Translations under genes and position numbers: made by a program | DNA from: Phycicoccus endophyticus | Lineage (GTDB): Bacteria; Actinomycetota; Actinomycetes; Actinomycetales; Dermatophilaceae | DNA length: 64,000 nucleotides | Direction of reading: 5' to 3' | NCBI RefSeq assembly: GCF_011326735.1 | Contig: NZ_JAANCN010000003.1 | Coordinates: 62,001-126,000 of the forward strand | The notes under the pieces: generated by a model | The model's database searches: none | The model's input: only the letters and a program-made list of their open reading frames with translations | What the model was told of the DNA's origin: nothing | In this document: piece by piece, positions 29,561 to 40,188 of the stretch | Layout of the letters: every line of letters begins with the position of its first letter | How positions within the stretch are numbered: the stretch's first letter is position 1

Positions 29561-29965
29561 TCAGACGCGGCGGCGCTTGGGCGGGCGGACGCCGTTGTGC
29601 GGCTGCGGCGTGACGTCCTGGATCGAGCCGACCTCGAGGCCGGCCGCGGTCAGGGAGCGGATAGCGGTCTCACGACCGGAGCCCGGGCCCTTGACGAAGA
29701 CGTCCACCTTGCGCATCCCGTGCTCCATGGCACGGCGCGCGGCCGCCTCGGCGGCGGTCTGCGCGGCGAACGGCGTGGACTTGCGCGACCCCTTGAAGCC
29801 GACCTGGCCCGCGGAGGCCCAGGAGATGACGGCACCGGTGGGGTCGGTGATCGAGATGATCGTGTTGTTGAACGTGCTCTTGATGTGGGCCTGGCCCACC
29901 GCGACGTTCTTCTTCTCCTTGCGGCGCACCTTCTTGGCGCCGGTCGTGCGGCCCTTGGGAGGCAT
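29561..29965 (-). CDS. rpsK: 30S ribosomal protein S11
   Basis: Platform protein of 134 residues near the mRNA exit. Conserved blocks: [20 protein letters not shown] (about 27-46), [19 protein letters not shown] (about 51), and the C-terminal [18 protein letters not shown]. Spaced 56 bases from rpsM and 36 from rpsD. Confidence 0.97.
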   Translation of the reverse strand: MPPKGRTTGAKKVRRKEKKNVAVGQAHIKSTFNNTIISITDPTGAVISWASAGQVGFKGSRKSTPFAAQTAAEAAARRAMEHGMRKVDVFVKGPGSGRETAIRSLTAAGLEVGSIQDVTPQPHNGVRPPKRRRV

Positions 29966-30021
29966 GTGGTTTCTCCTACGAAGTCTTCGGGTGAGGTGGC
30001 GTGCCGCGCGTCAGGCGCGGG

Positions 30022-30399
30022 TCACTTACCGGCCTTCTTCTTGCCGGCCACGGTGCGCTTGGGGCCCTTGCGGGTGCGCGCGTTGGTCTTGGTCCGCTGG
30101 CCGCGCACGGGCAGACCCCGGCGGTGGCGCAGGCCCTCGTAGGAGCCGATCTCGACCTTGCGGCGGATGTCCGCGGCGACCTCGCGCCGCAGGTCACCCT
30201 CGACCTTGAGGTGCTCCTCGATCCAGTCGCGCAGCTTGACGAGGTCGTCGTCCGCGAGGTCCTTGACGCGGGTGTCCGGGCTGACGCCGGTGGCGGCGAG
30301 CGCCTTCTGCGCGCTCGTCCTCCCGACTCCGAAGATGTAGGTCAGTGCGACCTCGGCGCGCTTCTCGCGCGGGAGGTCGACGCCCATCAGACGTGCCAT
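30022..30399 (-). CDS. rpsM: 30S ribosomal protein S13
   Basis: Head protein of 125 residues that contacts the P-site tRNA and L5. It starts [14 protein letters not shown], contains [12 protein letters not shown] and [20 protein letters not shown], and ends in a basic tail. The 215-base gap to rpmJ is long for this operon and holds a hairpin. Confidence 0.97.
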   Translation of the reverse strand: MARLMGVDLPREKRAEVALTYIFGVGRTSAQKALAATGVSPDTRVKDLADDDLVKLRDWIEEHLKVEGDLRREVAADIRRKVEIGSYEGLRHRRGLPVRGQRTKTNARTRKGPKRTVAGKKKAGK

Positions 30400-30468
30400 G
30401 TGGGATGGATTCCTTCTCGTGGTGTCCGGAGGTGTGGTGCAGCACCGGTCCGGCCATCCTGGTCCGGT

Positions 30469-30488
30469 CCCCGGCCTCCGGGCCGGGG
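30469..30488 (-). promoter_or_regulatory. Hairpin in the rpmJ-rpsM gap
   Basis: CCCCGGCC and GGCCGGGG form a perfect 8-bp stem with a TCCG tetraloop in a 215-base intergenic gap inside the infA-rplQ operon. It may be an attenuator or processing site; no promoter with clear boxes was found beside it. Confidence 0.4.
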
Positions 30489-30614
30489 GTGACGTCCCGC
30501 GCCCACCCTGGTGGTGGCTCGACGGGGGTCGGGTGCTGCCTGCTTCAGTTGTGTGCTGCGTGCTCGAGTCGGCGACCCGTGCGGCCCCGGGGGGCGGTGT
30601 CCTGCTGCTGGTTC

Positions 30615-30728
30615 TCAGCCCTGGCGCTGCTTGTGGCGCGGGTTGTCGCAGATCACCATGACCCGCCCGTTACGGCGGATCACCTTGCACTTGTCACAGA
30701 TCTTCTTGACGCTCGGCTGAACCTTCAT
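30615..30728 (-). CDS. rpmJ: 50S ribosomal protein L36 (zinc type)
   Basis: Protein of 37 residues, starting [14 protein letters not shown]. It keeps the zinc ligands: Cys11, Cys14, Cys27 and His32 (ICDKC and ICDNPRH). It is the zinc-containing form, so a zinc-free paralogue for starvation may exist elsewhere. It lies 30 bases after infA. Confidence 0.95.
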   Translation of the reverse strand: MKVQPSVKKICDKCKVIRRNGRVMVICDNPRHKQRQG

Positions 30729-30758
30729 GGTGCCTTTGCTGTCTCGTCGATTCGTGTC

Positions 30759-30980
30759 TCAGCGGTAGCGGAAGACGATGCGGCCGCGGGTCAGGTCGTA
30801 CGGGCTCAGCTCCACCACGACACGGTCCTCGGGGAGGATCCGGATGTAGTGCTGTCGCATCTTGCCTGAGATGTGTGCGAGAACCTTGTGACCGTTGGTC
30901 AGCTCCACCCGGAACATCGCGTTCGGAAGAGCCTCGACGATCGTTCCCTCGATCTCGATGACGCCGTCCTTCTTGGCCAT
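30759..30980 (-). CDS. infA: Translation initiation factor IF-1
   Basis: OB-fold factor of 73 residues that occupies the ribosomal A site during initiation. It reads [20 protein letters not shown] and continues with the conserved [20 protein letters not shown], ending in VFRYR. The ATG follows GAGAGGGT. It begins a transcription unit with its own likely promoter, because the mut-meaB operon separates it from map. Confidence 0.98.
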   Translation of the reverse strand: MAKKDGVIEIEGTIVEALPNAMFRVELTNGHKVLAHISGKMRQHYIRILPEDRVVVELSPYDLTRGRIVFRYR

Positions 30981-31104
30981 ACCCTCTCAATCCGCCGGTG
31001 GGCAGCCCATCGCTCACGGCGGACCACCCATGGAAGTCGGCCTCGTGCTGCTCGCGCAGGGTCTCACCCGTGCGAGACGCGCACACGTGGCCGACGTTCA
31101 ATGG

Positions 31105-31134
31105 TACGGGAGGAGGGGGTGCATCACGAAATCC
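31105..31134 (-). promoter_or_regulatory. Candidate infA operon promoter
   Basis: On the minus strand TTCGTG and TACCAT (31110-31105) are separated by 18 bases. A start near 31098 leaves a leader of about 118 bases before infA. Confidence 0.4.
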
Positions 31135-31150
31135 GCTCCGGGAACGGACG

Positions 31151-31195
31151 AGCCCACCGGGCGGCCGATGCAGGGGGTGGCCGGCCCGGTGGGCT
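31151..31195 (-). terminator. Hairpin downstream of meaB, with one direct repeat in its loop
   Basis: AGCCCACCGGGC pairs with GCCCGGTGGGCT, and GGCC/GGCC extends the stem inward. The loop holds the left copy of a 15-bp direct repeat. It lies about 180 bases past the meaB stop and upstream of the infA promoter, a fitting place to end the mut operon transcript. Confidence 0.5.
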
Positions 31196-31375
31196 AGTCG
31201 AGCGGAGCGCCCGATGCAGGGGGTGGGCCCTCTCACTCCGCGCCCGACGGACAGGGCCGGACCGAGGTCCGGAGGTCGCCGGGTGCGAGCACAGTCTGCC
31301 CGGACGGGCACCCGCGCCGCCATCCGAGCAGGCGACCGCTGGGCGTTCGGCCGCCCGGGACCGGACGAGCGGACC

Positions 31376-32419
31376 TCACGGGGTCAGCCGTTCGGCCGAT
31401 GTCGCCGCGTCGGCCGTGTCGGTGCCAGCGCCTCGCAGATCCATGGTGTAGAGGGCCAGGACCCGGGCCGCGCCCTCCACCGCGCTGAGCTCACCGCAGC
31501 GGACGTCGTGCTCGATGCTCTCGCGCTCGGCCCGTACCGACCTCGAGGCCCGGACCCCGTCGGTCAGCTCGGCGTCGACGAGGGCCCACATCCAGTCCTG
31601 CTGCTGCTCGGCGCGCCGGGCGTCCAGGGAGTGGTGCTCCTCGAGGTAGGCCCGGTGGTCGAGCACGGCCTGCCACACCTCGTCCAGCCCGGTGCCGGTC
31701 ACCGCGGAGCAGGTGAGCACCGGGGGCCGGCGCACCTCGCGGCCGGGCATCATCAGGCGCAGCGCTCCGGCGAGCTCCTTGGCCGCCGCCTGCGCGGGTA
31801 CCGTCCCGTCGCCGTCGGCCTTGTTGACGGCGATGACGTCGGCGAGCTCGAGGATGCCGCGCTTGATCCCCTGCAGCTGGTCACCGGAGCGGGCGAGGGT
31901 GAGCAGGAGGAAGGTGTCGACCATCTCGGAGACGGCGACCTCGTTCTGGCCGACCCCGACGGTCTCGACGACGACGACGTCGAAGCCGGCGGCCTCGAGG
32001 ACGAGCATCGACTCCCGGGTCGCGCGGGCGACCCCGCCGAGGTGACGCCCGGCCGGGCTCGGCCGGACGAAGGCGTCCTCGGACGCGGCGAGACGCCCCA
32101 TCCGGGTGCGGTCGCCGAGGATGGACCCACCGGTACGCCGCGAGCTGGGGTCGACGGCCACGACGGCGACCCGGTGGCCCTGGTCGACGAGCCGCATCCC
32201 CAGGGCGTCGATGAAGGTCGACTTCCCGACGCCGGGGACACCGCTGATGCCGACCCGGACCGCGCCCCCCGTGCGGTCCTCGAGGGCCGCGAGCAGCTCG
32301 CGGGCCCCGGCCCGGTGGTCCGGGCGGCGCGACTCGAGCAGCGTGATGGCGCGCGCGACGTGCTGGCGCGACCCGGCCCGCACGCCGTCGACGAGCTCGG
32401 CGACCGGGACCGGCTTCAC
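31376..32419 (-). CDS. meaB: Methylmalonyl Co-A mutase-associated GTPase MeaB
   Basis: G3E-type GTPase chaperone of 347 residues that gates B12 cofactor loading and protects methylmalonyl-CoA mutase from inactivation. P-loop GVPGVGKST at about residue 55; [21 protein letters not shown] at about 85-105 (seen as [14 protein letters not shown]) and [10 protein letters not shown] at about 147 are diagnostic; the base-recognition motif is NKADGD. GTG at 32419 overlaps the mutB stop (GTGA). It is the last gene of the mutA-mutB-meaB operon. Confidence 0.95.
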   Translation of the reverse strand: MKPVPVAELVDGVRAGSRQHVARAITLLESRRPDHRAGARELLAALEDRTGGAVRVGISGVPGVGKSTFIDALGMRLVDQGHRVAVVAVDPSSRRTGGSILGDRTRMGRLAASEDAFVRPSPAGRHLGGVARATRESMLVLEAAGFDVVVVETVGVGQNEVAVSEMVDTFLLLTLARSGDQLQGIKRGILELADVIAVNKADGDGTVPAQAAAKELAGALRLMMPGREVRRPPVLTCSAVTGTGLDEVWQAVLDHRAYLEEHHSLDARRAEQQQDWMWALVDAELTDGVRASRSVRAERESIEHDVRCGELSAVEGAARVLALYTMDLRGAGTDTADAATSAERLTP

Positions 32420-34572
32420 GCCAGCCGCTCGCGCAGCTCGTGCACGAGCGCGACGGCGGCCTTGCTGATGACCGTTCCCGGGGGGTAGATGGCGTCGGCA
32501 CCGGCGGCCCGCAGGGCCTCGTGGTCCTGGTCGGGGATGACACCGCCGACGACGATCATCAGGTCCTGGCGCCCGAGGTCGTCCAGCGCCTTGCGCAGGG
32601 CCGGGACGAGGGTGAGGTGCCCGGCGGCGAGCGAGCTGACCCCGACGACGTGCACGTCGGCCTCGACCGCCTGGCGGGCGACCTCCTCCGGCGTCTGGAA
32701 CAGCGGGCCGACGTCGACGTCGAAGCCGAGGTCGGCGAAGGCCGTGGCGATGACCTTCTGGCCGCGGTCGTGCCCGTCCTGGCCCATCTTGGCCACGAGG
32801 ATGCGCGGGCGACGGCCCTGCTCCTCCTCGAAGTCCTCGACCGCAGCCTGGGCCTCGTGGACCGTGGTGTCCTCCCCCGCCTCCGCGCTGTACACCCCGC
32901 CGATCGTACGGATCTGCGCGGTGTACCGGCCGAAGGCCTCCTCCATGGCCGCCGACATCTCGCCGACGGTCGCCTTGGCCCGCGCGGCCTCGATGGCCAG
33001 GGCCAGCAGGTTGGTGTCCAGCGTGCCGTCGGACCCGGAGCGCGCCGCCTGGGTCATCCGGGCCAGCGCCGCCCGGCAGGCCTCCTCGTCCCGCTCGGCC
33101 CGCAGCCGCTCCAGCTTGGCGGTCTGGCTTGCCCGCACGGCGGCGTTGTCGACCTTGAGCACCTCGATCGGCTCGTCGTCCTCGACGGCGTAGGTGTTGA
33201 CACCGATGACCGGCTGCTGACCGGAGTCGATGCGCGCCTGGGTGCGCGCGGCGGCCTCCTCGATGCGCATCTTGGGGATGCCCGCCTCGATGGCCTTGGC
33301 CATCCCGCCCGCGGCCTCGACCTCCTCGATGTGCTGCCAGGCGCGCTCGGCGAGGTCGTGGGTGAGGCGCTCGACGTACGCCGACCCGCCCCACGGGTCG
33401 ATGGTGCGGGTGGTCCCCGACTCCTGCTGGAGGACGAGCTGGGTGTTACGGGCGATCCGGGCCGAGAAGTCGGTCGGCAGTGCGATCGCCTCGTCGAGGG
33501 CGTTCGTGTGCAGGCTCTGGGTGTGCCCCTGGGTGGCGGCCATCGCCTCGACGCAGGTGCGCACGACGTTGTTGAAGACGTCCTGCGCGGTGAGCGACCA
33601 GCCGGAGGTCTGGCTGTGGGTGCGCAGCGAGAGCGACTTGGGGTTGTCCGCGCCCTGCTCGCGCACGAGGCGGGCCCACAGCAGCCGGGCGGCGCGCAGC
33701 TTGGCGACCTCCATGTAGAAGTTCGTGCCGATCGCCCAGAAGAAGGACAGCCGCGGCGCGAACCGGTCGACGTCCAGGCCGACGGCCTTGCCGGCGCGGA
33801 TGTACTCGACGCCGTCGGCGAGGGTGTACGCGAGCTCGAGGTCCTGCGTGGCCCCGGCCTCCTGCATGTGGTAGCCCGAGATGGAGATCGAGTTGAACCG
33901 CGGCATCACCTGGCTGGTGAAGGCGAAGATGTCGCTGATGATCCGCATCGACGGCTCGGGCGGGTAGATGTAGGTGTTGCGGACCATGAACTCCTTGAGG
34001 ATGTCGTTCTGGATGGTCCCCGTCAGCTGCTCCGGGCGGGCACCCTGCTCCTCCGCGGCGACGACGTAGAGCGCCAGCACGGGGATGACCGCGCCGTTCA
34101 TGGTCATCGACACCGACATCTGGTCCAGCGGGATGCCGTCGAAGAGGGTGCGCATGTCGTAGATCGAGTCGATGGCCACGCCGGCCATCCCGACGTCACC
34201 GGCGACCCGGGGGTGGTCGGAGTCGTAGCCGCGGTGGGTCGCGAGGTCGAAGGCGACCGAGAGGCCCTTCTGCCCCGCGGCGAGGTTGCGCCGGTAGAAG
34301 GCGTTGGACTCCTCGGCGGTCGAGAAGCCGGCGTACTGGCGGATCGTCCAGGGCCGGGTCGTGTACATCGTCGGGTAGGGGCCGCGCAGGAACGGCGGGG
34401 CGCCCGGGACGGTGTCGAGGAAGTCCAGCCCGGCGAGGTCGGCCTCGGTGTAGACCGGGCGGACCGGGATGTGCTCCGGGGTGACCCACGGCTCGCCGTC
34501 GGGGGGCGGCTGCCCGGGGTCTCCGGCCGCGGGGCCGAGGTCGAGGGTGGTGAAGTCGGGGACGGTGCTCAT
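32416..34572 (-). CDS. mutB: Methylmalonyl-CoA mutase large (catalytic) subunit
   Basis: Adenosylcobalamin enzyme interconverting methylmalonyl-CoA and succinyl-CoA in propionate metabolism; 718 residues. The TIM barrel carries [18 protein letters not shown] at about 73-90 and [14 protein letters not shown] at about 238. The C-terminal B12 domain keeps the base-off motif D-x-H-x-x-G as [11 protein letters not shown] at about 595, followed by GVSSLAAGH and GGVIP. ATG at 34572 overlaps the mutA stop (ATGA). Partner of mutA as a heterodimer. Confidence 0.97.
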   Translation of the reverse strand: MSTVPDFTTLDLGPAAGDPGQPPPDGEPWVTPEHIPVRPVYTEADLAGLDFLDTVPGAPPFLRGPYPTMYTTRPWTIRQYAGFSTAEESNAFYRRNLAAGQKGLSVAFDLATHRGYDSDHPRVAGDVGMAGVAIDSIYDMRTLFDGIPLDQMSVSMTMNGAVIPVLALYVVAAEEQGARPEQLTGTIQNDILKEFMVRNTYIYPPEPSMRIISDIFAFTSQVMPRFNSISISGYHMQEAGATQDLELAYTLADGVEYIRAGKAVGLDVDRFAPRLSFFWAIGTNFYMEVAKLRAARLLWARLVREQGADNPKSLSLRTHSQTSGWSLTAQDVFNNVVRTCVEAMAATQGHTQSLHTNALDEAIALPTDFSARIARNTQLVLQQESGTTRTIDPWGGSAYVERLTHDLAERAWQHIEEVEAAGGMAKAIEAGIPKMRIEEAAARTQARIDSGQQPVIGVNTYAVEDDEPIEVLKVDNAAVRASQTAKLERLRAERDEEACRAALARMTQAARSGSDGTLDTNLLALAIEAARAKATVGEMSAAMEEAFGRYTAQIRTIGGVYSAEAGEDTTVHEAQAAVEDFEEEQGRRPRILVAKMGQDGHDRGQKVIATAFADLGFDVDVGPLFQTPEEVARQAVEADVHVVGVSSLAAGHLTLVPALRKALDDLGRQDLMIVVGGVIPDQDHEALRAAGADAIYPPGTVISKAAVALVHELRERLA

Positions 34573-36386
34573 CGGGACTCTCCCTCCGTGGACGCACCGA
34601 GCTGGTCGAGCAGGTCCGCGAGGAAGGCCACGACGTCCATCCCGTCGTAGACCTCGCCGTCGACGACGTCCGCGTCCTCGCCGAGCTCGCGGGCGCGGCC
34701 GGCGAGCAGCACCCGGTCGGCTCCGGCGGCGCGCAGCTCCTCCGCCGCGGCCCGGCCGCCCTCGGCGTACCGGGCGCGGCTGCTCGCGAGCACGGCGACC
34801 GGTCCGACCTCCTCGGTCACGCCGATCCCTCCGGCGGCGAGGAGGTTGACGACGAAGCCCTGGCGCGCGCCGTAGTCCCGCTGGGCGCCGAGCGTGCGCA
34901 CGGTGACGACCGGGGCCCCGAGCGTGCGGGCTCGGTCGCGCAGTGCCTCGAAGGCGCCGGCGTCGCGGCGGGGCACGAACGCCCCGTCGGCCACCGGCAG
35001 CTCGGCCCGCGGACGTCGCTGCGTTGCGGTGTCGGCGAGGTTGGGGAACATCGACACGCCGGTGATCGGGCGCCGGCGGGTGGCGATGAGCCGGTCCCGC
35101 GAGGCGGTCGCGGAGCCCACCCACTCGTGCAGCAGCCCGTCGGCGAGCGCGGCGAGCACACCACCGGCGCGCTCGAGCTCCTGGAAGCGCGCCCACACGG
35201 CCTCGGCGACCTCGTCGGTCAGCGCCTCGAGGTACCAGGAGCCGCCCCCGGGGTCGGTGACCCGGCCGACGTTGGACTCGCGGGCGAGGAGGACCTGGGT
35301 GTTGCGGGCCAGGCGGCGCGAGAACCGTTCGGGAAGCCCGGCGACGGTGTCGTGCGGGAGGACGGTGACCGCGTCGGCTCCACCCATCGAGGCACCGAAC
35401 GCGGCGAGGGTGTTGCGCAGCACGTTGACGAACGGGTCCTCGCGGGTGGCCATCCGCAGCCCGGTGACGGCGTGCGTGCGGGCGCCGCGCTCACCCTCGG
35501 GGACCCCGAGGGCCTCCCCCACGTGTGCCCAGACCCGGCGCAGGGCCCGCAGCGCGGCCGCGGTGAGGAACTGGTCGGCGGTGGCCGTGACGCGGAACTC
35601 GACGTGCCCGAACGTGGCCGCGGGCGCCGGGCCCTCGCCCTCGAGGTGACGCAGGTAGGCCACGCCGGTCGCGACCGCCGCGGCCAGGGCGTCGACCTCG
35701 CTGGCGCCGGCGTCGTGCAGCACGCGCGCGTCGACGGTGAGCGCCCGCCAGCCGTCGCGGCCGTCGCACGCCCGCACGAGGTCCGCGAGGGGTGCCAGCT
35801 CGGGCTGGCTGCCGGTGCGCAGCGCGGCACCGACCGGGTCCAGCCCGAGGTTGCCCCCGGCGAACCCCCGGCCCTCGACGAGGTCGAGCAGCGCGCGGGC
35901 CGCGGCGGGCTGGTCGCTGAAGGAGGAGACGACCAGCGGCGTGCTGCCCGGGTCGACGTCCTCGAGGACCTCGGGCAGGTCGCCGGGCGCGACCCCCTCG
36001 GCACCGACGTGGACCCAGACCGATGTCGCCCCGTGCTCGAGGTCGTCGGCGACGAAGGCCCGCGAGCGCGCGGGGTCGGGGTCGTCGTGCAGCTGACGGA
36101 CGTCCCACGGCTGCGTGCCCGCCCGCACGGCACGGCCCCGGGTGAAGGGCATCGCACCGGGGAGGCCGAGGGCACGCTCGGTGCGCAGGTAGAGACCCTG
36201 CGTGCTCAGCCCGCCGTCGAGCGAGGTGAGAAGTGCCTCCTCGGCCTGTTCCGGGGTGAGCCGGTCATCCTCCGCGCGCCGCTTGTTGAGGACGTCGGCC
36301 ACGAGCTGCTGCCAGTCCTCGCGGGTCTGCGCGTCGAAACCGGCGGCCAGGGGCAGGGGGTCGTGCACGAGTGACGAGGACGTCAT
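34569..36386 (-). CDS. mutA: Methylmalonyl-CoA mutase small subunit
   Basis: Structural partner of MutB, 605 residues. It has the degenerate TIM barrel ([44 protein letters not shown]) and a C-terminal Rossmann domain lacking the cobalamin-ligand D-x-H-x-x-G, as usual for small subunits. ATG at 36386 is preferred over the in-frame ATG at 36398 because GGAGGG lies five bases before it. First gene of mutA-mutB-meaB; map ends 89 bases upstream on the same strand. Confidence 0.95.
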   Translation of the reverse strand: MTSSSLVHDPLPLAAGFDAQTREDWQQLVADVLNKRRAEDDRLTPEQAEEALLTSLDGGLSTQGLYLRTERALGLPGAMPFTRGRAVRAGTQPWDVRQLHDDPDPARSRAFVADDLEHGATSVWVHVGAEGVAPGDLPEVLEDVDPGSTPLVVSSFSDQPAAARALLDLVEGRGFAGGNLGLDPVGAALRTGSQPELAPLADLVRACDGRDGWRALTVDARVLHDAGASEVDALAAAVATGVAYLRHLEGEGPAPAATFGHVEFRVTATADQFLTAAALRALRRVWAHVGEALGVPEGERGARTHAVTGLRMATREDPFVNVLRNTLAAFGASMGGADAVTVLPHDTVAGLPERFSRRLARNTQVLLARESNVGRVTDPGGGSWYLEALTDEVAEAVWARFQELERAGGVLAALADGLLHEWVGSATASRDRLIATRRRPITGVSMFPNLADTATQRRPRAELPVADGAFVPRRDAGAFEALRDRARTLGAPVVTVRTLGAQRDYGARQGFVVNLLAAGGIGVTEEVGPVAVLASSRARYAEGGRAAAEELRAAGADRVLLAGRARELGEDADVVDGEVYDGMDVVAFLADLLDQLGASTEGESR

Positions 36387-36422
36387 CGAGCCCTCCATCG
36401 GTTGGTGGTCGTTCCACTCCCA

Positions 36423-36428
36423 ACCCTA
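36423..36428 (-). promoter_or_regulatory. Candidate -10 box for the mut operon
   Basis: TAGGGT on the minus strand in the map-mutA gap would start transcription about 30 bases before mutA, giving a short leader with the GGAGGG site. No -35 match is seen. Confidence 0.4.
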
Positions 36429-36475
36429 GTCTCGGCCGGCCCGGGCCTCACCGAGAGATCGGTCACCCGTGCGGC

Positions 36476-37330
36476 TCAGGCGGGTTCGATCTGGAGGAAG
36501 GGCACGCCGAGCGAGGCCAGGCGCTCACGTCCGCCGTCGACCGCGGTGAGGACACACGTGCCGGCCCGGGTCACCGCGATGGAGTGCTCCCAGTGCGCTG
36601 CCCGCGCGCCGTCCCGGGTGACAACGGTCCACTCGTCCTCGAGGACCGTGTTGTCCTGGTCCCCGAGGGTGACCATCGGCTCGATGCAGATCGTCATGCC
36701 CTCGCACACGGTCGGGCTGCGGCCCTCGACCCGGTAGTTGGGCACCTGCGGGTCCATGTGCATCGAGGTGCCGATGCCGTGCCCGACGTAGTCCTCGACG
36801 ATGCCGTAGTCGCGTCCCCGCCGCTCGCCGGCCGCCGTCACCGCGTCCTCGACGGCGGCGCCGACCGCGTACAGCGGCTGCCCGACGCGCAGCGCGGCGA
36901 TCCCCGCCCACAGGGCGTCCTCGGTGTCGGCGCTCAGCTCGAGGTCCTCGGGGCGCGCGGCCGGGTCACCCCCGACGACGAGGGTCATCGCGGCATCGCC
37001 GTTCCAGCCCGCCACCTCGGCGCCGCAGTCGACCGAGAGCAGGTCGCCCTCGCCGAGGACGCGCCCGCCGGGGATGCCGTGGACGATCTCCTCGTTGACC
37101 GAGGTGCACAGGGTGTGCCGGTACCCGGGCACGAGCTGGAAGTTCGGCACGCCCCCGTGGTCACGGATGTGCGCCTCGGCGAGCGCGTCGAGCTCGAGGG
37201 TGGTCACGCCGGGGCGCACCGCGGCCGCGACGACCTCGAGGGTGCGCCCGACGAGCAGCCCGGCGGTGCGCATGAGCGCGAGCTGCTCGGGCGTCCGCCC
37301 CTCGACACGGTCCCGGTGGAAGAGTCCCAT
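36476..37330 (-). CDS. map: Type I methionine aminopeptidase
   Basis: Removes N-terminal methionine from nascent proteins; 284 residues. The metal ligands are found in SVDCGAEVAGWNGDAAMT (two Asp, about residues 100 and 111), YVGHGIGTSMH (His, about 180) and CIEPMVTLG (Glu, about 215), with the last Glu in AHWEHSIAVT. HTLCTSVNEEIVHGIPG is the family signature. It has no zinc-finger N-terminus. It lies 263 bases from adk and has its own TAGGGT box, so it need not be co-transcribed with secY-adk. Confidence 0.96.
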   Translation of the reverse strand: MGLFHRDRVEGRTPEQLALMRTAGLLVGRTLEVVAAAVRPGVTTLELDALAEAHIRDHGGVPNFQLVPGYRHTLCTSVNEEIVHGIPGGRVLGEGDLLSVDCGAEVAGWNGDAAMTLVVGGDPAARPEDLELSADTEDALWAGIAALRVGQPLYAVGAAVEDAVTAAGERRGRDYGIVEDYVGHGIGTSMHMDPQVPNYRVEGRSPTVCEGMTICIEPMVTLGDQDNTVLEDEWTVVTRDGARAAHWEHSIAVTRAGTCVLTAVDGGRERLASLGVPFLQIEPA

Positions 37331-37338
37331 GCGGCCGC

Positions 37339-37344
37339 ACCCTA
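37339..37344 (-). promoter_or_regulatory. Candidate -10 box for map (near-leaderless)
   Basis: TAGGGT on the minus strand ends eight bases before the map ATG, so the transcript would begin at or one base before the start codon. Confidence 0.45.
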
Positions 37345-37593
37345 CCCACGCCCGTCGCGTGAACAGAACATGCCGTCACGCGCGCTTCCCGGGCGGGGTG
37401 TCCTGTCCACTCGAGGTCGGTGGAGGAGAAGGGTCGCCGCGTCCAGGGCGAGCGCTCGCCCGCAGCGCAGCAGGCACCCCGCGCGCCGGCCCCCGACGAC
37501 CACGTCCTCGCCCGGATCACCAGGACGCTCCAGCCCTGCGAGGAGTCACGCCGCGCCGCGTCCTGGCTGCGGCGCCGCCGGTTCGCGAGGGGG

Positions 37594-38154
37594 TCAGGCG
37601 AGGGCGGCGATGATGCGCCGGGTCACCTCGTCGACCTCGCCGTCACCGTCGACCTCGACGAGCAGCCCGCGCCCGCGGTAGGTGTCCGAGAGCGGCTTGG
37701 TCTCGCGGTGGTAGATGGCCATCCGCTCCCGGATGACGTCCTCGGTGTCGTCCACCCGCCCCTCGATCTCGGCGCGCCCCAGCAGCCGCCGGACGACGAC
37801 CTCGTCCTCGGCGGTGAGCTCGAGCACCCGGTCCAGCCCCGCGCCCTGCGCGGCGAGCATCGCGTCGAGCGCCTCGACCTGGGCGAGGGTGCGCGGGTAG
37901 CCGTCGAGGAGGAACCCGGCAGCGCAGTCCTCCTGGGCCAGCCGGTCCTCGACGATGGCGTTGGTGATCTCGTCCGAGACGTACCCGCCGGAGGCGAGGA
38001 TCTCCTTGACCTGGAGACCGAGCTCGGTCTCGTTCTTGATGTTGGCGCGGAAGATGTCGCCGGTCGAGATCGCGGGGATCCCGAAGTGCTCGGCGATGCG
38101 GGAGGCCTGCGTGCCCTTACCGGCACCGGGAGGGCCGAGGATGATGAGGCGCAT
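37594..38154 (-). CDS. adk: Adenylate kinase (short-lid)
   Basis: Converts AMP and ATP to two ADP; 186 residues. P-loop [10 protein letters not shown] at residues 7-16, AMP site STGDIFR at about 30, DGYPRTLAQ at about 84, and a short LID without zinc cysteines ([11 protein letters not shown]). The short-lid form is usual in actinobacteria. It is 64 bases downstream of secY. Confidence 0.97.
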   Translation of the reverse strand: MRLIILGPPGAGKGTQASRIAEHFGIPAISTGDIFRANIKNETELGLQVKEILASGGYVSDEITNAIVEDRLAQEDCAAGFLLDGYPRTLAQVEALDAMLAAQGAGLDRVLELTAEDEVVVRRLLGRAEIEGRVDDTEDVIRERMAIYHRETKPLSDTYRGRGLLVEVDGDGEVDEVTRRIIAALA

Positions 38155-38218
38155 CACGACCGGGCCCCCACGACGTCGGCGCACGAGCGAGGCGGGGCAG
38201 GGACTTGGTGGGATGTCA

Positions 38219-39532
38219 TCAGCGCAGGAACCCTTCGTAGTGACGCTGCTGGAGCTGGGCCTCGATCTGCTTGACCGTCTCGAGACCCACCCCGACCACG
38301 ATGAGGATCGAGGTACCCCCGAACGGGAAGTTCTGGTTGGCGTCGACCAGCACCAGAGCGACCAGGGGCAGCAGGGAGATCAGCGCGAGGTAGATCGCGC
38401 CGGGCACGGTGATCCGGGTGAGGACGTAGTTGAGGTACTCGGCCGTGGGTCGCCCGGCGCGGATGCCCGGGATGAAGCCGCCGTACCGCTTCATGTTGTC
38501 GGCCACCTCGGTGGGGTTGAAGGTGATCGACACGTAGAAGAAGGTGAAGAAGAGGATGAGCGCCGTGTACACCGCCATGTAGATCGGGTGGGCGCCGGAG
38601 CTGAGGTAGTTCGTGATCCAGTCCACCCAGCCGGGGTTGACGCCGTTGGCCCCCTGGTTGAACTGGGCAACGAGCGTCGGCAGGGTGAGGATCGAGCTGG
38701 CGAAGATCACCGGGATCACGCCGGCCATGTTGACCTTGAGCGGGATGTAGGTCGAGGTGCCCCCGTAGACCCGCCGGCCGACCATCCGCTTGGCGTACTG
38801 GACGGGGATGCGCCGCTGGCTCTGCTCGACGAAGACGACCAGGGCGATGACGACGAGGCCGAGGGCGATGACGGCGAGGAAGACGCCCCAGCCGGAGCGC
38901 TGCTTGATGTCCCACAGCGAGGACGGGAAGCGCGCCGCGATCGAGGTGAAGATCAGCAGCGACATCCCGTTGCCGACCCCCTTGTCGGTGATGAGCTCAC
39001 CGAGCCACATGATCATCCCGGTGCCCGCGGTCATCGTCAGGACCATGATGAGGATGGTCACGACCGAGCTGTCGGCGAGGATGTTCGTGCACGAGGGGTT
39101 GTTGAAGAGCGTCTGCGGGTTCTCGGCGAAGGTGATCAGCGTCGAGCTCTGGAGGATGGCCAGACCGATCGTCAGGTACCGCGTGTACTGCGTCATCTTC
39201 GTCTGCCCCGCCTGGCCCTCCTTCTTGAGGGTCTCGAAGCGGGGGATGACGACGGTGAGCAGCTGGACGATGATGCTCGCCGTGATGTAGGGCATGATCC
39301 CCAGCGCGAAGATCGACAGCTGGAGCAGCGCGCCACCGCTGAAGAGGTTGATCAGCCCGAGCAGCTGGTTGCTCGTGTCCGCGCCCTCGATGCACTGCTG
39401 GACGAGCGGGTAGCTGACCCCGGGGGTCGGCACGTGCGACCCGAGCCGGAAGAGCACGATGATGAACAGCGTGAAGAGCAGCTTCCTGCGCAGGTCGGGC
39501 GTCCGGAACGCACGGCCGAAAGCGGTGAGCAC
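38219..39532 (-). CDS. secY: Preprotein translocase subunit SecY
   Basis: Channel subunit of the SecYEG translocon; 437 residues with ten membrane helices. The plug/first helices region includes [12 protein letters not shown] (about 29-40) and the family signature [21 protein letters not shown] (about 73) is recognisable by [23 protein letters not shown] at about 237 is the cytosolic loop that binds SecA and the ribosome. GTG at 39532 follows GAGGACCT closely. A terminator and a likely promoter in the 168-base gap to rplO suggest separate control. Confidence 0.97.
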   Translation of the reverse strand: MLTAFGRAFRTPDLRRKLLFTLFIIVLFRLGSHVPTPGVSYPLVQQCIEGADTSNQLLGLINLFSGGALLQLSIFALGIMPYITASIIVQLLTVVIPRFETLKKEGQAGQTKMTQYTRYLTIGLAILQSSTLITFAENPQTLFNNPSCTNILADSSVVTILIMVLTMTAGTGMIMWLGELITDKGVGNGMSLLIFTSIAARFPSSLWDIKQRSGWGVFLAVIALGLVVIALVVFVEQSQRRIPVQYAKRMVGRRVYGGTSTYIPLKVNMAGVIPVIFASSILTLPTLVAQFNQGANGVNPGWVDWITNYLSSGAHPIYMAVYTALILFFTFFYVSITFNPTEVADNMKRYGGFIPGIRAGRPTAEYLNYVLTRITVPGAIYLALISLLPLVALVLVDANQNFPFGGTSILIVVGVGLETVKQIEAQLQQRHYEGFLR

Positions 39533-39585
39533 AGGTCCTCCAGGGTGCGGCCGGGGGTGTGGCCGCGTCGTCAGCGATCCGTCAC

Positions 39586-39591
39586 AACATA
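39586..39591 (-). promoter_or_regulatory. Candidate -10 box for secY-adk
   Basis: TATGTT on the minus strand lies past the rplO terminator and about 50 bases before the secY GTG. The -35 region is poor (TTCCGG at a 19-base spacing). Confidence 0.35.
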
Positions 39592-39638
39592 CCCGTCGGC
39601 TCCGGACCGGCCGGAACCGCGGGGCGGGTCGAACGCGG

Positions 39639-39680
39639 CGCAGGGCCGGCTCCGGGGTGGTCTCCGGGGCCGGCCCTGCG
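39639..39680 (-). terminator. Terminator after rplO
   Basis: CGCAGGGCCGGC pairs perfectly with GCCGGCCCTGCG across an 18-base loop, starting 20 bases past the rplO stop. It marks the end of the main S10-spc ribosomal protein transcript ahead of secY. Confidence 0.65.
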
Positions 39681-39700
39681 ACACGCGGTCATCGGGGGCG

Positions 39701-40186
39701 TCAGGCGGTCGTCGCCGAGCCGCCCGCCGCCTCGATCTTCTCCTTGGCGCTCGCCGAGAACGCGTCGGCGGTCACCGAGACCGCGACGGTGATCTCGCCG
39801 GTGCCGAGCACCTTGACGGGGTACCCGTCACGGACGGCGCCCCTGGCCACGAGGTCCTCGACGCTCACCTGGCCACCCTCGGGGTAGAGAGCGGAGAGCC
39901 GGTCGAGGTTGACGACCTGGTACTCGGTCTTGAACGGGTTCTTGAAGCCACGCAGCTTCGGGAACCGCATGTGCAGCGGCGTCGTGCCGCCCTGGAAGCC
40001 GGGCGAGACCTGGTTGCGGGCCTTGGTGCCCTTGGTCCCGCGACCGGCGGTCTTGCCCTTGGAGCCCTCACCGCGACCGACGCGGGTGCGTGCGGTCTTC
40101 GCGCCCGGTGCGGGGCGCAGGTGGTGGACCTTGAGGGCGGACGCCTCACGTCCGGCCGCCTGGGCGGCCTTGGTGGTGTCGGCCAT
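39701..40186 (-). CDS. rplO: 50S ribosomal protein L15
   Basis: Late-assembly large-subunit protein of 161 residues. Conserved: [25 protein letters not shown] as the Gly-rich N-terminus ([24 protein letters not shown]), [15 protein letters not shown] at about 63, and the C-terminal domain. ATG at 40186 lies two bases after the rpmD stop with GAGG upstream; GTG at 40192 is possible. Confidence 0.96.
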   Translation of the reverse strand: MADTTKAAQAAGREASALKVHHLRPAPGAKTARTRVGRGEGSKGKTAGRGTKGTKARNQVSPGFQGGTTPLHMRFPKLRGFKNPFKTEYQVVNLDRLSALYPEGGQVSVEDLVARGAVRDGYPVKVLGTGEITVAVSVTADAFSASAKEKIEAAGGSATTA

Positions 40187-40188
40187 GC

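Larger units (their letters stand above)
30981..31375. other. Intergenic region between meaB and infA
   Basis: 395 bases with no gene. From right to left it holds a 3' flank of meaB, a pair of 15-bp direct repeats (CGATGCAGGGGGTGG at 31166 and 31212), a GC hairpin at 31151-31195, a candidate infA promoter at about 31105-31134 and the infA leader. Confidence 0.6.

Noticed and set aside
37331-37593. Open frame on the minus strand in the adk-map gap as an extra gene
   Set aside because: It overlaps the map start region in another frame, lacks any motif, and the gap has a good promoter box for map.
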